A DNA stretch of 64,000 nucleotides, from the NCBI RefSeq assembly GCF_014648355.1, contig NZ_BMQY01000004.1, positions 62,001 to 126,000 on the forward strand, given 5' to 3'. Each line of letters starts with the position of its first letter. Position 1 is the stretch's first letter. Of the stretch, positions 8,534 to 17,249 are shown piece by piece. The notes below the pieces were generated by a model. That model made no database searches. It had not been told where the DNA came from and saw only the letters and a list, made by a program, of their open reading frames with translations. This stretch comes from Couchioplanes azureus. Lineage in GTDB: Bacteria > Actinomycetota > Actinomycetes > Mycobacteriales > Micromonosporaceae. A program made the position numbers and the translations under genes.

Positions 8534-10468
8534 TCACCGCGGGGGCGCTCGCCCGGGCCCGCCGGTGCGGTGCGGCAGCGCGACCAGGTCCAGCACGAGC
8601 TGGGCCGCGCTGCCCGCCGCCGCGTGCAGGTCGAGCTCGCCGCCCTGCCGCCGGTGCTGCTCGGCCACCGTGTGCAGGGCGGACACCCCGGCGCTGGCCA
8701 GCTGCGACACCCCGGTCAGGTCGACCGGCAGCGGGAGGCTGCCGCCGCGGGTCAGGCGCAGCAGCTCCTGACGGAGCTCGGTGGCGCTCGCGGCGTCGAC
8801 CGCGCCTGTGACGCGGATCTCGCTCTCGTCCTCCTCGATGCGCAGCGGCTCGCCGTCCGGGGACCGGCCGGGGGCCGGGTCGCCGCGGCCGGGGGAGGGC
8901 ACCGGGCGCCGCAGCGGGTGCCGGATCTCGGCCAGGGTCCCGGTCGCTCCGGGCGCCACCCGCAGGTCGCCGACGAGCTGGGAGGTGAGGGCCAGCCCGC
9001 GGCCGCGCACCGTCCGGCGGTCCGGTTCCCGCCACGAGCCGTGGTCGGCGATCGCCGCGGCGACCTCGCCGGTGTCGGTCAGCCGGACGCCGAGCCGTAC
9101 GTCCTTCTTGTCGCTCACGCCGTCGTAGCCGTGCTCGATGGCGTTCGTGAGCAGCTCGCCGATCGCGTGCTGGAGCACGAAGGCGTCCTGCTCGCCGGCG
9201 CCGGCGGCGGCCAGCCAGCCGGCCAGCGCGGACCGGGCCCGGCGCAGCGAGGAGAGCTCGGCGGGCAGGTCCAGGACCAGGTCGGGCGGCGGGGCGACCC
9301 GTTGCGCGGCGAGCAGGGTGATGTCGTCGCGGTGGCCGGTGGCCCGGACCATCAGCTCCACGGTCTGGGTGCAGACCCGCTCGGCCGCCGTGGTCCCCGG
9401 GTCGTGCATCGCCCGGCCGGCGGCGGCCCGTGCGGCGGTACGGGCCAGCTCGTCCCGGCTCTCCGGCAGGGCGACGCCGGGGCGTTCGAGGATGCCGTCG
9501 CTGTAGAGCAGCAGCAGGTCCCCGGGTTCCAGGCGGTCGGTGCGCAGCGGGAAGGCGCCGCCGGTGCCCAGCGGCGTGCCCCCGGTCGGCGGCAGGAAGC
9601 GGGGTTCGCCCGCGGCGGTGACCAGCAGCGGCGGCGGATGACCGGCGGTGCAGTAGGTGACGGTGCCGCGCACCGGGTCGAGGGTGGCGAGGCAGACCGT
9701 CGTCGCGTGCGCCGCGCGCACCCGCCGGGCGAGGCGGTCGGCCGCGCCGAGCGCCTCGCCGACGTCCGCTCCGCCGTCGAGCCGGTCGTGCAGTACCGCG
9801 CGGAGCTGCCCCATCGCTCCCGAGGCCGTGACGCCGTGCCCCACGACGTCGCCGACCACCAGCGCCGTCGTGCCGTCGGCGCGCACCACGGCGTCGAACC
9901 AGTCGCCGCCGGCCGCCCGTTCGCTGTCGGCGGGCAGGTAGCTGGCCGAGATCTGCGCGCCGGGCAGCACGGGCAGCCCGTCCGGCAGCAGTTCGCGCTG
10001 CAGGGCGGTGATCACGTCACGGGTCTGCTCGTAGCGCTGGCGCAGCTCGACCGTGCGGCTCTCGGCGGCGAGACGGGCGTGCACCGCGGCGGTCACGTCG
10101 AAGCCCGCGCCGATGACCCCGCGGATGCTGCCGTCGGCCCGGCGCCAGGCGGTGATGTGGAAGGTGGTGTAGAGCTCGTGCACCGAGCCGTCCGGCCGGG
10201 TGAGGGTCGCCCGCCACTCGGCCCCGGTGACCGGCTCCCCCGTGGCGTAGACGCCGGCGTACATCTCGATCCACTGCTGGCCGTCGACGTCCGCGACGGC
10301 CTCGGCGAGCGGGCGGCCCACCACCTCGCGGCCGGGCATCAGGGCCCGGGTGACCGCGTTCACCCACGCGATCCGCAGCTCGGGGCCCTCGCAGACGAAG
10401 ACGATGAACGGCATCTGCTCGGCGGCCGAGGTGATCACCGAAGGGTCACCGAACTCCTCGTCGCCCAT
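8534..10468 (-). CDS. PAS-SpoIIE phosphatase-HATPase-STAS regulatory protein
   Basis: A 644-aa cytoplasmic sigma-factor partner-switching protein with all modules in one chain. A PAS sensor (about 12-135) ends in the [12 protein letters not shown] strand. A PP2C/SpoIIE Ser/Thr phosphatase (about 155-375) has [17 protein letters not shown] and the YSDGILE and RDDITLL metal motifs. An RsbW-like histidine-kinase ATPase follows (about 385-505; [14 protein letters not shown]-box, [12 protein letters not shown]-box). An STAS anti-anti-sigma domain (about 535-640) has a phospho-acceptor-like Ser in [11 protein letters not shown]. No membrane segment. The fusion suggests internal control of kinase, phosphatase and antagonist. 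The sigma factor it controls is not in the window. Confidence 0.9.
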   Translation of the reverse strand: MGDEEFGDPSVITSAAEQMPFIVFVCEGPELRIAWVNAVTRALMPGREVVGRPLAEAVADVDGQQWIEMYAGVYATGEPVTGAEWRATLTRPDGSVHELYTTFHITAWRRADGSIRGVIGAGFDVTAAVHARLAAESRTVELRQRYEQTRDVITALQRELLPDGLPVLPGAQISASYLPADSERAAGGDWFDAVVRADGTTALVVGDVVGHGVTASGAMGQLRAVLHDRLDGGADVGEALGAADRLARRVRAAHATTVCLATLDPVRGTVTYCTAGHPPPLLVTAAGEPRFLPPTGGTPLGTGGAFPLRTDRLEPGDLLLLYSDGILERPGVALPESRDELARTAARAAAGRAMHDPGTTAAERVCTQTVELMVRATGHRDDITLLAAQRVAPPPDLVLDLPAELSSLRRARSALAGWLAAAGAGEQDAFVLQHAIGELLTNAIEHGYDGVSDKKDVRLGVRLTDTGEVAAAIADHGSWREPDRRTVRGRGLALTSQLVGDLRVAPGATGTLAEIRHPLRRPVPSPGRGDPAPGRSPDGEPLRIEEDESEIRVTGAVDAASATELRQELLRLTRGGSLPLPVDLTGVSQLASAGVSALHTVAEQHRRQGGELDLHAAAGSAAQLVLDLVALPHRTGGPGRAPPR

Positions 10469-10561
10469 CTCACCGCTTCCCGTCGGCCCTCACAGGCCAT
10501 CATGCGGGCAGGCGGTCCGCACCGCACGCCCTCGCGCCCGGGTTCACCGGGCCGGGTGCCG

Positions 10562-11257
10562 TCAGAGCCCGGGGATGTCGAGGGTGTGCGCGGTGTGCGT
10601 CGCCTTCGTCGCGAGGTAGCGCAGGTTGGCCGGGGACAGGTGCACCCCGGTCGGGATCCGCTCCTTGATCTCGACCCCGTAGGCCTGGAGCTGGGCGGCC
10701 TTGTCCGGGTTGTTGCTCAGCAGCCGGATCTTGTCGGCGCCGAGCGCGAGCAGCATCTGCGCCGCCGCCGTGTAGTCGCGCTCGTCCTCGCCGCGGCCGA
10801 GCGCCACGTTCGCCTCGTACGTGTCCAGCCCGGCCTCCTGCAGCGCGTACGCGTCGAGCTTGGCGTACAGGCCGATGCCGCGGCCCTCCTGGCGCAGGTA
10901 GAGCAGGAACCCGCCGGTGCCGGCGATGCGCTCCACCGCCTCGCGCAGCTGGGGGCCGCAGTCGCAGCGCTGGCTGCCGAACACGTCGCCGGTCAGGCAC
11001 TCGCTGTGCGGGCGCACCAGGGGGGCGTCGCCGATCGCGCTCTCCCAGTCGCCGAGGCCCAGCGCCAGGTGCTCGCGGCCGTCGACGAGGCCGTCGAAGG
11101 TCAGCACCCGGGCCGTGGTCGCGTACCCGTCGGCGAAGCGCAGGGGAACGGTGACGCGGGTCCGTACGGTGGCTCGCGGAAGGTCCTGCCAGGCCAGCGG
11201 AGCGGACATCGGGCCCCCAGTTCGGTGGTCGGAATCAGGTTCAATCACAGCGGTCAC
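10562..11257 (-). CDS. ribA: GTP cyclohydrolase II (RibA-type)
   Basis: A 231-aa enzyme that opens GTP to 2,5-diamino-6-ribosylamino-4(3H)-pyrimidinone 5'-phosphate, formate and pyrophosphate. It keeps the zinc cysteines C87, C98 and C100 (ECLTGDVFGSQRCDC) and the RQEGRGIGL catalytic loop. It also keeps Tyr137 in KLDAYALQ, equivalent to E. coli Tyr105, needed for full turnover. The GTG at 11257 has AGGAG 6 nt upstream within the end of the preceding gene. A later ATG at 11209 is possible. It has no fused DHBP synthase (RibB), and ribE/ribH are absent nearby, so it serves the dedicated cluster rather than a rib operon. Last gene of the seven-gene minus-strand run. Confidence 0.93.
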   Translation of the reverse strand: MTAVIEPDSDHRTGGPMSAPLAWQDLPRATVRTRVTVPLRFADGYATTARVLTFDGLVDGREHLALGLGDWESAIGDAPLVRPHSECLTGDVFGSQRCDCGPQLREAVERIAGTGGFLLYLRQEGRGIGLYAKLDAYALQEAGLDTYEANVALGRGEDERDYTAAAQMLLALGADKIRLLSNNPDKAAQLQAYGVEIKERIPTGVHLSPANLRYLATKATHTAHTLDIPGL

Positions 11258-11260
11258 GCA

Positions 11261-11950
11261 TCACTCCTGGAACCGGTCGGAAAGGGCGTAGCGGAGCAGG
11301 ACCACGTCGCCGATCTGGCGGACCGCGATCAGGTCGGCGCGGCGGTGCGGGCCCCACGGGAACGTGCCGTCGCCGACGAACCGGGGCGCCTTGGAGTCGC
11401 CGACGAACAGGGGTGCGACCACCAGCTGGAGCTCGTCGGCGAGCCCGGCGGTGAGGAACTGGGTGTGCATGCTGCCGCCGCCCTCCACCATGAGTCGGCG
11501 GATACCGCGGCGGGCCAGGTCGGCGGTCACGCGCCGCAGGTCGACCGGTTCGCCGGCGTCGATCACCGTGGCCCGGCCGGCCAGCCTGCGGTGCGCCGAC
11601 GACACGGCCGGGGTGGCGCAGTAGACGAGCTTGTCCGCCTCGCCGAGGGTGAAGAACCTGGCCTGCGGGTCCAGGTCGCAGCTGCCGGTGACGGTGACCT
11701 TGACCGGGTCGGGACGCTCGCCGCGGGCCACCCGGGCCCGGCGCCGCGCCTCGTCACGGACCAGCAGCCGCGGGTTGTCCTGGCGGACCGTGCCCGCGCC
11801 GACCAGGATGGCGTCGCAGCCGGCCCGCACCTCGTCGACCCGGTCGAAGTCGGCGTCGTTGGAGAGCAGCAGCCGTTCGTCGCCGGCGCTGTCGACATAT
11901 CCGTCGATGGACATGCCGCAGCTCAGCAGCACGTACGGTCGATCTTCCAC
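11261..11950 (-). CDS. RibD C-terminal-type pyrimidine reductase (DHFR-like fold), no deaminase domain
   Basis: A 229-aa stand-alone member of the RibD_C/DHFR-like family, which reduces the ribosyl side chain of GTP-derived pyrimidines to ribityl with NADPH. Visible motifs are LLSCGMSIDGYVDSAGDERL, CDAILVGAGTVRQDNPRL, RLMVEGGGSMHTQFL and the DELQLVVAPLFVGD strand. It lacks the N-terminal deaminase of bifunctional RibD. The start GTG at 11950 is preferred because homology begins there. Its stop lies 3 nt before the ribA start, so coupling is likely. With RibA it would give a diamino-ribitylamino-pyrimidinone, as in the fungal/archaeal order. Confidence 0.85.
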   Translation of the reverse strand: MEDRPYVLLSCGMSIDGYVDSAGDERLLLSNDADFDRVDEVRAGCDAILVGAGTVRQDNPRLLVRDEARRRARVARGERPDPVKVTVTGSCDLDPQARFFTLGEADKLVYCATPAVSSAHRRLAGRATVIDAGEPVDLRRVTADLARRGIRRLMVEGGGSMHTQFLTAGLADELQLVVAPLFVGDSKAPRFVGDGTFPWGPHRRADLIAVRQIGDVVLLRYALSDRFQE

Positions 11951-11987
11951 CGCCCCAACATAATCCGCGTCCAGGGTGATGGCACAC

Positions 11988-13046
11988 TCACGCACTGCTG
12001 CCAACCAGCTCCCGCGCGGGCAGCGCGACGGCAGGTCGCACCGCGACGATCTCGACCGCGACGGGTGCCGGCCGCGGCGCGATCGTCGCCGGGCGACGGG
12101 AGGTCGCGGCCCTCGTCCGCGCCCGGGCGAGGGCGCGGGCCGCGATGACGGCCAGGCCGGGCAGCGCCGCGACGAACGCGAACAGCCCGTAGACGACCGC
12201 GATGGTCAGGCCCTCGGTGGCGCTGAGGCCCGCGGCGCCGAACGCCCACGCGGTCACGCCCTCCCGGGGTCCCCAGCCGCCGACGTTCACCGGCAGCGTC
12301 ATGGCGAGCAGAGCCAGCAGCATCAGCGGCGCCAGGCGCAGCACCGAGGCGTCGGAGCCGGCCGCCCGGGCCGCGACGACGAACGTCGCCAGGTGCCCGG
12401 CCAGCACCGCGGTGGAGGCGAACGCGATGCCCGGCCAGGTGCGCCGGGCGAGCAGGCCGGTGCGGATCTCGGCGATCGCGGTGCGGGCCGCCCGGGCCCA
12501 CCGCGACGCGCCGCGCCGCAGCCGGCCCATCGCCAGGACCAGCAGGATCCCGAGCGCCACGGCGGTGGCGGCCGCGACCGCGACCGTACGGCCGTGCTCG
12601 CGCACCTGCGTCAGGACCGGCGACGGCACGGTCAGCAGCACGACGAGGCCCACCGAGACCAGCACGATCTGCCCGGCCGTGCGTTCCAGCACCACGGCCC
12701 GGACGCCGCGGCCGACGTCGCCCGCGTCCCGCCCGTGCTGCACGGCCCGGTCGACGTCGCCGAGCACGCCACCCGGCAGGGCCGCGTTGATGAACAGCGC
12801 CTTGTAGTAGTCGGCGATCGCACCCCGCAGCGACAGGCGCAGGCCGAGGCCGCGGGCGACCAGGCACCAGCGCCAGGCGCTGAGCACCGTGGTGGCCACG
12901 CCGATCGCGAAGGCGGCGCCCAGCGTGCCCGCGTCGATCACCCGCAGGCCGTCGAGGAAGGCACCGGTGCCCAGGCGCCAGAGCAGCACGGCGAGGATGC
13001 CCACCCCGCCGAGCACTCGCACCCACGCCCAGATCGATCGGTTCAT
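11988..13046 (-). CDS. Lysylphosphatidylglycerol-synthase TM-type integral membrane protein
   Basis: A 352-aa polytopic membrane protein of the LPG_synthase_TM/UPF0104 family (flippase-like half of MprF). It has about eight hydrophobic spans, the family signature near VVLERTAGQIVLV, and PVNVGGWGPREG in a later loop. It lacks the cytoplasmic aminoacyl-transferase domain. The C-terminus is a polar, Pro/Arg-rich tail. The ATG at 13046 has GGAGGGGA upstream. Stand-alone versions are thought to move or modify lipid-linked molecules. Here it could translocate the product of the cluster. That is inference from context. Confidence 0.82.
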   Translation of the reverse strand: MNRSIWAWVRVLGGVGILAVLLWRLGTGAFLDGLRVIDAGTLGAAFAIGVATTVLSAWRWCLVARGLGLRLSLRGAIADYYKALFINAALPGGVLGDVDRAVQHGRDAGDVGRGVRAVVLERTAGQIVLVSVGLVVLLTVPSPVLTQVREHGRTVAVAAATAVALGILLVLAMGRLRRGASRWARAARTAIAEIRTGLLARRTWPGIAFASTAVLAGHLATFVVAARAAGSDASVLRLAPLMLLALLAMTLPVNVGGWGPREGVTAWAFGAAGLSATEGLTIAVVYGLFAFVAALPGLAVIAARALARARTRAATSRRPATIAPRPAPVAVEIVAVRPAVALPARELVGSSA

Positions 13047-13107
13047 CTGCCGTCCCCTCCGAGATCACCCTTCATGCATCACATACGTCAGGGTGGCGGC
13101 AGGCGGT

Positions 13108-13905
13108 TCAGTCTTTCTGCGCCAGAAGATCTTGATGCCCGACCGTGACCCGCAGGTCGCCGGCCGCGGCGGCCGCCAGCCGGGCCGCGAGATAGTCCTC
13201 CGTGTGCAGGTCGGGACGCTGCTCGGCGGCCGCGGCGACCCAGCCGCGCAGCCACTCGGCGGTCAGCGCGGCCTGCTCGGGGCCCAGCCGCCACGGGCTC
13301 GGCCGGGTCGTCACGGTGGCCCCGGCGGTGGCGAAGGCCTCCGCCGCGGCGCCGACCGCCTCCGGGCCCAGCAGCCACCGGCCGCCGGTCTCGCGGCGCT
13401 GGTGCTCGTTGAACGCGGCGGCCACCTCGGCGTCGAGCGGATGCGGCGGGTCGAGGTGCACCTCGCCGACGACCGAGAGGGTGAACAGGGCGGGGACGCC
13501 GGCCTCGACGCAGACCCCGGCGAGCGCGCGCACCTCGTCGGCGGTGAACAGGTCGAGCAGCGCCGAGCAGGTGACCAGGGACACACCGTCCAGGTCGGCG
13601 GCGGTGAGCCCCGTCACGTCCGCCTCGACCGTCTCGACGGTGACCGTGGCGCCGTCCGCCGCGGCCGGTGGCACATGCGCCGCCGCGTACGCGAGCAGCG
13701 CCGGGTCCCGGTCCTGCAGGATCCACCGCTGCGGCCCGCTCAGCCGCGGCGCCAGCCAGCGCGCCATCGAGCCGGTGCCGCACCCGAGGTCGCGCACCAC
13801 GAGGGGGCCGCCCGCCGGGAGCAGGTCGATCAGGTCGGTGGCGCGGGCGGCCGCGTCGGCGGCCTCGCGCAGCGACAGCCAGCCCGTGCTGAACTCTCCG
13901 GTCAT
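13108..13905 (-). CDS. Class I SAM-dependent methyltransferase of the PTPS cluster
   Basis: A 265-aa methyltransferase with motif I VRDLGCGTGSMARWLAP (about 38-54), acidic motif II WILQDRDP, and LVTCSALLDLFT. A conserved tail has HTEDYLAARLA near its end. The ATG at 13905 overlaps the upstream glycosyltransferase stop as ATGA, which fixes the start. In the context of the GTP cyclohydrolase/PTPS-like cluster it probably methylates the pathway product or its glycoside. The exact acceptor cannot be told. Confidence 0.87.
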   Translation of the reverse strand: MTGEFSTGWLSLREAADAAARATDLIDLLPAGGPLVVRDLGCGTGSMARWLAPRLSGPQRWILQDRDPALLAYAAAHVPPAAADGATVTVETVEADVTGLTAADLDGVSLVTCSALLDLFTADEVRALAGVCVEAGVPALFTLSVVGEVHLDPPHPLDAEVAAAFNEHQRRETGGRWLLGPEAVGAAAEAFATAGATVTTRPSPWRLGPEQAALTAEWLRGWVAAAAEQRPDLHTEDYLAARLAAAAAGDLRVTVGHQDLLAQKD

Positions 13906-14939
13906 GGGTGCAGTACCTCGCTCAGTCGTCGTGTCGTCTCGTCCCAGCCGCGCAGCGTGCCGCGGCGGGCCCGGGCGGCGCAGCGCCAGTCTCGGCGCAG
14001 GCCCTCGTCGGTGAGCCACCGTCGCAGGGCGCCGGCCAGGGACTGTACGTCGCCGGGCGGCACGAGCCCACCCGGCACGGTGCCGTCGGGTGCCCGGCCG
14101 ATCGCCTCCGGCACGCCCTCGACCCGGGTCGCGAGCACCGGGATGCCGCGGGCGAGGGCCTCGGTGACGACCATGCCGTACGTCTCCGCGCGCGACGGCA
14201 GCACCAGGAGGTCCGCCCCGGCGTAGCAGGCGGCGAGCGCGGCACCGCCGCGGGTGCCGGGGAACCGGACCCGCTCGCCGGCGCGGGCCCGGACCCGGGC
14301 GGCGAAGCCGGGATCGCGGTCGAGGGCGCCCACGCAGACGCACTCCCAGGCCAGGTCGTCCAGCGTGCGCAGCGCCTCGACCAGCACGTCCTGGGCCTTG
14401 CGCGGGGTCACCGCGGCGACGCAGAGCAGCCGGTGGCCGGCCGCACTGCCCGCCGCCTCGGGCGCCGGGTCGACGCCGGGCGGTGCCACGTGCACGCCGC
14501 CCGCCGGCAGGTCGTGCAGCTGCTCCAGGCGCCGGGCGGCGCCCGCGCTGGTGGCCACCACGGCGTGGGCGGCGTGCAGGGTGCGTCGTTCGCGGGCCGG
14601 CAGCTCCGGTGCGGCGCCGGGCTCGTCGCCGAGCGGCAGGTGGACCAGTACCACCAGGCGCAGCCGGCCGGCCTGTTCCTCGACCACCGCCGGCGCCGCG
14701 CACGCCACCAGCCCGTCCAGGAGCACGGTCGCCCCGCCGGGCAGGGCGCGCAGCTCGCCCGCGAGCCGGGCCTCGTCGTCCTGCGACGGGTACGGCCAGG
14801 GCGCCGCGACCGCGATCTCGTGCACCGCCCGGGTCGCGGCCAGCCGGTCCAGGACCCGCCGGTCGTACGTGTTGCCGCCGCTGGGTGCCGCCGGGTCGTC
14901 GATGTCGCCCGGCAGCACCGCGTACAGCGGATCCGTCAC
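13902..14939 (-). CDS. GT4-family glycosyltransferase of the PTPS cluster
   Basis: A 345-aa GT-B fold retaining glycosyltransferase. The N-domain begins [13 protein letters not shown] and carries [14 protein letters not shown]. The C-domain has [20 protein letters not shown], the [38 protein letters not shown] donor-site region (E-x7-E type) and GLVPPGD. The GTG at 14939 overlaps the PTPS-like gene stop as GTGA, so it is favoured over the ORF extension starting at 14963. It probably adds a sugar to a small molecule or lipid precursor made by the cluster. Confidence 0.88.
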   Translation of the reverse strand: MTDPLYAVLPGDIDDPAAPSGGNTYDRRVLDRLAATRAVHEIAVAAPWPYPSQDDEARLAGELRALPGGATVLLDGLVACAAPAVVEEQAGRLRLVVLVHLPLGDEPGAAPELPARERRTLHAAHAVVATSAGAARRLEQLHDLPAGGVHVAPPGVDPAPEAAGSAAGHRLLCVAAVTPRKAQDVLVEALRTLDDLAWECVCVGALDRDPGFAARVRARAGERVRFPGTRGGAALAACYAGADLLVLPSRAETYGMVVTEALARGIPVLATRVEGVPEAIGRAPDGTVPGGLVPPGDVQSLAGALRRWLTDEGLRRDWRCAARARRGTLRGWDETTRRLSEVLHP

Positions 14940-15334
14940 AGGTCTCGCTCGTAGCTGGCCCACGCGATGTGCGACTCGTGCAGGGTCACGGCGATGCCGG
15001 TGAGCCCGCCCGCGCCCGCGCCGAGCTCGCCCGCGGCGGCCTTGCCGGCCAGCCGGTCGGCGATCACCTTGGCGAGGAACTCGGTGGACGTGTTGACGCC
15101 GGCGAAGTCGGGCTCGTCGTCGAGGTTGCGGTAGCTCAGCCCGGCGCAGATGGCGTGCAGCTCCTGGCTGGCCAGGCCGATGTCGACCACGATGTTGTCG
15201 TCGTCCAGCTCGGGGCGCTTGAAGGTCGCGTCCACCACGAACGTGGCGCCGTGCAGCTTCTGGGCGGGTCCGAAGACCTCGCCGGAGAAGCTGTGCGCGA
15301 TCATGATGTGGTCACGGACGGTGACGCTGAACAT
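14936..15334 (-). CDS. 6-pyruvoyl-tetrahydropterin synthase-like protein lacking catalytic residues
   Basis: A 132-aa T-fold protein of the PTPS/QueD superfamily. It keeps H14 (IAHSF), H28 (LHG), an NTSTEF segment with E85, and a C-terminal ETxx-like E120 that would anchor a pterin. The third zinc ligand is lost (HGA instead of HGH), there is no catalytic Cys ahead of it, and the LDH triad reads LDD. The S. coelicolor homologue SCO6650 was reported to lack the zinc ion and triad and not to catalyse the PTPS reaction, while keeping a pterin-type pocket. This protein matches that description. Its ATG directly follows the dehydrogenase stop, and it overlaps the glycosyltransferase by GTGA. Confidence 0.87.
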   Translation of the reverse strand: MFSVTVRDHIMIAHSFSGEVFGPAQKLHGATFVVDATFKRPELDDDNIVVDIGLASQELHAICAGLSYRNLDDEPDFAGVNTSTEFLAKVIADRLAGKAAAGELGAGAGGLTGIAVTLHESHIAWASYERDL

Positions 15335-16318
15335 TCACTCTCCAGTCGGATAGGTGATCAGGTGGCACAGCGCGGGTAGCTCCCCACCGGCCAGCCGGGG
15401 CATGACCGCGGGGAGGTCCGCGAAGTCGGACTCGCCGGTCAGCAGCGTGTCGAAGACCGGGTCGGCGAGCAGGTCCAGGGCGACGGCGAGCCGGTCCGCG
15501 TACGTGCGGCGCCCGCGCCGGGCCGGGGCGATCCCGCCGACCTGGCTGCTCTTGACGATCAGGCGGCGGGAGTGGAAGAACTCGCCGAGCGGCACGCTGA
15601 CCTCGCGGTCGCCGTACCAGCTCAGCTCGACGACCGTACCCTCGTCGGCCAGCAGCTCGAGCGAGCGGGTCAGGCCGGCGGCCGTGGCGCTGGCGTGCAG
15701 GACGAGGTCGCAGTCGCCGGCGGCGTCGGCGGGCAGGGCGAAGTCCACGCCCAGGGCCCGGGCGACCGCGGCGCGCTCGGGGTCGACGTCGACGAGCTGG
15801 ACGCGCACGCCGGGGAAGCGGGACAGGATGGCGGCCACGCCGGCGCCGACCATGCCCGCGCCGACGACGGCGATCCGGTCGCCGACCAGGGGTGCGGCGT
15901 CCCAGAGCCCGTTCAGCGCGGTCTCCACCGTGCCGGCGAGCACGGCCCGCGCGGGCGGTACGGCGTCCGGCACGACGGTCACCGCCTCGGCCGGGACGAC
16001 GTAGCGGGTCTGGTGCGGGTAGAGGCAGAACACCGTGCGGCCGAGCAGGCCGGCCGGGCCGCGCTCGACCACGCCGACGTTGAGGTAGCCGTACTTGACC
16101 GGGGCCGGGAAGTCGCCGTCCTGGAACGGCGCACGCATGGCGGCGTGCTGGCTCTCGGGCACGCCGCCGCGGAAGACGAGGGTCTCCGTGCCCCGGCTCA
16201 CCCCCGAGTGCAGGGTGCGCACCAGGACCTCACCCGGGCCCGGGTCGGGCACGTGCACCGGCCGTATCTCGCCCCTGCCGGGTGTGACCAGCCAGAACGC
16301 GTGGGCCGTACCTGTCAT
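15335..16318 (-). CDS. MDR-superfamily dehydrogenase of the PTPS cluster
   Basis: A 327-aa medium-chain dehydrogenase. The N-domain has GEVLVRTLHSGVSRGTETLVFRGG, a variant without the usual catalytic-zinc Cys, like the SGISAGTE clade that includes BchC-type enzymes. The C-domain is a Rossmann fold (IAVVGAGMVGAGVAAIL, acidic D in QLVDVD) that should bind NAD(P). The ATG at 16318 has GAGGAG 9 nt upstream. It is the first gene of the seven-gene minus-strand run and faces the CDP-alcohol phosphatidyltransferase gene. The substrate is unknown, and the cluster suggests an alcohol on a pterin- or pyrimidine-like intermediate. Confidence 0.86.
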   Translation of the reverse strand: MTGTAHAFWLVTPGRGEIRPVHVPDPGPGEVLVRTLHSGVSRGTETLVFRGGVPESQHAAMRAPFQDGDFPAPVKYGYLNVGVVERGPAGLLGRTVFCLYPHQTRYVVPAEAVTVVPDAVPPARAVLAGTVETALNGLWDAAPLVGDRIAVVGAGMVGAGVAAILSRFPGVRVQLVDVDPERAAVARALGVDFALPADAAGDCDLVLHASATAAGLTRSLELLADEGTVVELSWYGDREVSVPLGEFFHSRRLIVKSSQVGGIAPARRGRRTYADRLAVALDLLADPVFDTLLTGESDFADLPAVMPRLAGGELPALCHLITYPTGE

Positions 16319-16430
16319 CGGGTGAATCTCCTCGGGCCGGGTGAACCGAACGCGCGGACCGTGCGTGTTCTGGGGCAGCTGGGGCAACCATACGCGGCAC
16401 CTGATCTTGCAAACCTGGAGGCACGTGACT
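16319..16430. promoter_or_regulatory. Divergent promoter region of the PTPS cluster
   Basis: A 112-bp gap between the two divergent first genes of the cluster. It must carry promoters for both directions. The GGAGG at 16417-16421 is the ribosome site for the plus-strand gene. No clear -10/-35 pair, palindrome or riboswitch-like fold was seen. Confidence 0.5.
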
Positions 16431-17228
16431 ATGAGTATCGACACGATGACCGCCCGCACCGAGCGGGGGCCCCTGACCGGGGCGGTCGTCCAGCTCGTAC
16501 TCATGGCCGCGCTGGCCGCGACGACCGGGCTGAGCCTCGCCGGCTGGCTGGCCGGCGCGGCCTACGCCGTCGCGCTGGGCCTGCTGCTGCGCGGTGGGAT
16601 GCGCCGGGCCGGGATGCGTGCGCTCGGTCCGGCCAACACGGTCACCCTGGGCCGGGCGACGCTGGTCGGCGCGGTCACCGCCCTGGTGGTGACCTCCTTC
16701 CAGCGCCCGGTCTCCCTGCCGGTGCTGGTCGCCCTCGTCGGCGTGGCCCTCGCCCTGGACGGGGTGGACGGCCAGGTCGCCCGCCGGACGAACAGCACCA
16801 CCGCGCTGGGCGCCCGCTTCGACATGGAGGTCGACGCGTTCCTGATCCTGGTGCTGAGCGTCTTCGTCGCCGGCACGTTCGGCTGGTGGACCGTCGCCAT
16901 CGGCGCCTTCCGCTACGTGTTCGTCGCCGCCTCGTGGGTCGCGCCGTGGCTCGACGCCGCCCTGCCGCCGCGTTTCTCCCGCAAGGTCGTCGCCGCGCTG
17001 CAGGGCGTCGTGCTGGTGGTCGCGACGGCGAGCCTGCTGCCGGAGCCGGTCGCGCTGGTCGCGGTGGCCGGCGCCCTGATCTCGCTCACCTGGTCGTTCG
17101 GGCGCGACGTCGCCTGGCTGTGGCGCACCGAGCGGGCCCGCCGGGCCGCGGTCGCGCCGGCCCGCCGCGTTCCGGCCCTGGCACGCGGCGCCCGGCCCGC
17201 CGGCCGTCCCGCGTCGGTCAGCGCCTGA
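16431..17228 (+). CDS. CDP-alcohol phosphatidyltransferase family protein
   Basis: A 265-aa membrane enzyme that transfers a phosphatidyl or related group from a CDP-linked donor to an alcohol. The complete family signature D-x2-DG-x2-AR-x8-G-x3-D-x3-D is present as DGVDGQVAR, then GARFDMEVD, between hydrophobic spans. About six membrane segments cover residues 15-225, with a basic C-terminal tail. The start is ATG 16431, 9 nt after GGAGG; GTG 16425 is also in frame but sits too close. It diverges from the dehydrogenase of the PTPS cluster and is probably part of the same pathway, for instance attaching a head group to a lipid. Confidence 0.88.
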   Translation: MSIDTMTARTERGPLTGAVVQLVLMAALAATTGLSLAGWLAGAAYAVALGLLLRGGMRRAGMRALGPANTVTLGRATLVGAVTALVVTSFQRPVSLPVLVALVGVALALDGVDGQVARRTNSTTALGARFDMEVDAFLILVLSVFVAGTFGWWTVAIGAFRYVFVAASWVAPWLDAALPPRFSRKVVAALQGVVLVVATASLLPEPVALVAVAGALISLTWSFGRDVAWLWRTERARRAAVAPARRVPALARGARPAGRPASVSA

Positions 17229-17249
17229 TCCTCAGCCGACCCGGGATCC

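Noticed and set aside
10536..10552. Hairpin GCCCGG/CCGGGC after ribA as a terminator
   Set aside because: Only 6 bp; in such GC-rich DNA that is close to background.
8570..12148. A 1192-codon open frame antisense to the switch protein and RibA/RibD genes
   Set aside because: High-GC antisense shadow: low-complexity R/G/A/V-rich translation with no domain, while the opposite strand holds well-recognised enzymes.
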